This document shows, one piece after another, positions 60,647 through 62,402 of a stretch of DNA of 62,402 bases. Positions within the stretch are counted from its first letter, which is position 1. Each line of letters begins with the position of its first letter. A program made the position numbers and the translations under genes. Location of the stretch: NCBI GenBank assembly GCA_025356295.1, contig JANXUJ010000208.1, positions 1 through 62,402 on the forward strand, written 5' to 3'. The DNA comes from Cyanobacteriota bacterium. Its GTDB lineage: Bacteria > Cyanobacteriota > Cyanobacteriia > Pseudanabaenales > Pseudanabaenaceae. The notes beneath the pieces are model-generated. The model saw only the letters and a program-made list of their open reading frames with translations, had not been told where the DNA came from and made no database searches.

Positions 60647-62386
60647 ATGAAAAAAGTCAGTAATTTCTCAGTTCTATTAGGATTGAGCTTGTTAGCTACG
60701 GCTACAGGTGTCAATGCTCAAGTTCAGATTCAATCTTCAACTGTTCCAGTAACGCAGTCATCACTACCTCTAACAGAATTACCTCTGACAGAAGTAAAAC
60801 TGAATGACTCAGATACTATCAGGGCAATTAACACAGAACTAAATCGCCCCAAAGAGGTGGCTCAAAACGTCACTTCAGTATCTCAATTGAGTGATGTAAA
60901 ACCGACTGACTGGGCTTTTACCGCATTACAGTCTCTAGTTGAGCGCTATGGATGTATTGCAGGGTATCCCGATCGCACTTTTCGTGGAAAGCAAGCAACC
61001 AGTCGCTACGAGTTCGCTGCTGGCTTGAATGCTTGTTTAGACAAAATAAACGAAATTATCTCCGCAGGGCTAGCCGATAAGGTCAGCAAAGAAGACCTTG
61101 CCACCCTGCAAAAGCTTCAAGAAGAATTTGCAGCCGAACTTGCAACTCTCCGCGGTCGTGTTGATGCTCTTGATGCCAAAGTCGAGAAGCTAGAAGCACA
61201 ACAGTTCTCAACAACAACTAAACTTAGCGGGCTTGCCTTCTTCAACTTGACAGGCGCGACTTCGGGTAACAATGTTAAGAGAGAAGGATCACCTTCACCT
61301 GCAACCAATCCAAACATAACATTGAGTGGATTGGTGTGGCTAAATCTAACCACCTCCTTCACAGGTAAAGATGCATTAGTCACCCAGTTAGCGGTCGGCA
61401 ATGGCAACTCGCCCGCCAACAACTATGTATCGAACGGATTTTTTAACACGGCAGGTACTCCATATACTGACCAAACATCAAATACAGCCAATATATTTGT
61501 GTTGCGCGAGTTGTCTTATCAATTCCCTATTTTTGGTACAGCTAGTTTAGTTGTTGGTCCTCGCGTCAACTTCTATAAGTACTTTGATGGTAATCGCTTT
61601 ATCTATCCTTGGAATACCACATTTAACTCGATCAACAGCACTTTGCTCTCTGATGCAAAGCGTGGAGCAGGTGCAGTTTTCTTGACTCCTTTGAGCAAAC
61701 AATTTGATTTTAAGATCGGATTCTTGGCGGAAAGTAATGAGTTTAGTTCTGCTGCTGCTACAGCTGCGGCTAATCCATCTAAAGGTTTATTTGGTGGTAA
61801 TAATGCCCTCACCGCAGAGCTTGGATTTAAGCCAAGTGATGCATTTAAGTTGCGCCTGATTTATAGCCGCACAAATTTAACTAGCGATGGTGGATTTGTT
61901 GGTGGTTCGGGTTCTTCCCCTTCTTCCCCTTCACTTAATGGTGTGGCTGGATTTGCGGGTGGTCTCACAAATGGACAATCAGATGTGTTTGTCGCTAACT
62001 TTGATTGGTTAGTTACGAAAGGTTTTGGCTTGTTTGGTCGCTATGGGTATGGCTCGACTAATCTCAATAAGCTGGCTGGCGGCTCTGCGGGTAGCGTATC
62101 TACTCAGACCTTCCAAGCTGGTTTAGCGTTCCCTGACCTGTTTAAGGAAGGCGCTCAAGCAATGGTTTCTTTTGCAATGCCCTATAAGTTTACAGACAAT
62201 AACAATTTGTTAGTTTCTGGCAAGGGAGATGGTGGTACGCAATACGATCTTGAGTTTTCTTACATCTATCCATTGACTAAGAATATTTCTCTAGTTCCTT
62301 CTTTTTACACTATTTTTAGTCCCAACAACTTCAGTAGTAATCCTAATATCTATGTTGGTAACTTGCAGGCTGTGTTTAGTTTTTAA
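60647..62386 (+). CDS. Iron-uptake-type porin with SLH domain (cyanobacterial OprB-like)
   Basis: Signal peptide; SLH: VKPTDWAFTALQSLVERYGCIAGYPDRTFRGKQATSRYEFAAGLNACLDKI; coiled coil; beta-barrel ending in F. Confidence 0.92.
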   Translation: MKKVSNFSVLLGLSLLATATGVNAQVQIQSSTVPVTQSSLPLTELPLTEVKLNDSDTIRAINTELNRPKEVAQNVTSVSQLSDVKPTDWAFTALQSLVERYGCIAGYPDRTFRGKQATSRYEFAAGLNACLDKINEIISAGLADKVSKEDLATLQKLQEEFAAELATLRGRVDALDAKVEKLEAQQFSTTTKLSGLAFFNLTGATSGNNVKREGSPSPATNPNITLSGLVWLNLTTSFTGKDALVTQLAVGNGNSPANNYVSNGFFNTAGTPYTDQTSNTANIFVLRELSYQFPIFGTASLVVGPRVNFYKYFDGNRFIYPWNTTFNSINSTLLSDAKRGAGAVFLTPLSKQFDFKIGFLAESNEFSSAAATAAANPSKGLFGGNNALTAELGFKPSDAFKLRLIYSRTNLTSDGGFVGGSGSSPSSPSLNGVAGFAGGLTNGQSDVFVANFDWLVTKGFGLFGRYGYGSTNLNKLAGGSAGSVSTQTFQAGLAFPDLFKEGAQAMVSFAMPYKFTDNNNLLVSGKGDGGTQYDLEFSYIYPLTKNISLVPSFYTIFSPNNFSSNPNIYVGNLQAVFSF

Positions 62387-62402
62387 GTAACCTAGAAACG
62401 TG

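Overview
This window is a cyanobacterial chromosome segment (phycoerythrin genes, dense HIP1 GCGATCGC sites, Ycf48/RubA, IctB, MazG). The gene order looks Pseudanabaena-like, but that is an inference. It is almost entirely core and housekeeping genes, plus two toxin-antitoxin type loci, one with only a toxin remnant. Recognised landmarks are cpeB-cpeA-cpeY, pyrC-like, mscL, a Ski2/Mtr4-like helicase, thrB, a bvdR-like biliverdin reductase, xth, ictB-like, ubiD-like, ligA, trpF, mazG, tRNA-Leu(GAG), gatB, a sensor kinase/response regulator pair, dnaJ-tusA-rsgA, a cyanoexosortase next to ctaCDE, ycf48-rubA, a type III PKS plus methyltransferase, tgt, and an iron-uptake-type porin. I see no prophage, CRISPR array, intact IS element or obvious new multi-gene defence system. 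The most unusual signal is structural. A large fraction of gene ends carry long, often perfect palindromes (11-29 bp arms, commonly a 3-nt loop flanked by C/G). Their arms take in stop codons and sometimes the last codons of the flanking genes. Similar palindromes also occur where they cannot be terminators: in divergent promoter regions and inside a decayed ATP-grasp gene. Two ~105-bp copies of an imperfect palindromic, MITE-like element show compensatory stem changes. Other points are a probable CTG start for tgt, an internally deleted PIN-domain toxin, a 53-aa zinc-ribbon gene absent from the ORF track, and ycf48-rubA without psbEFLJ downstream.
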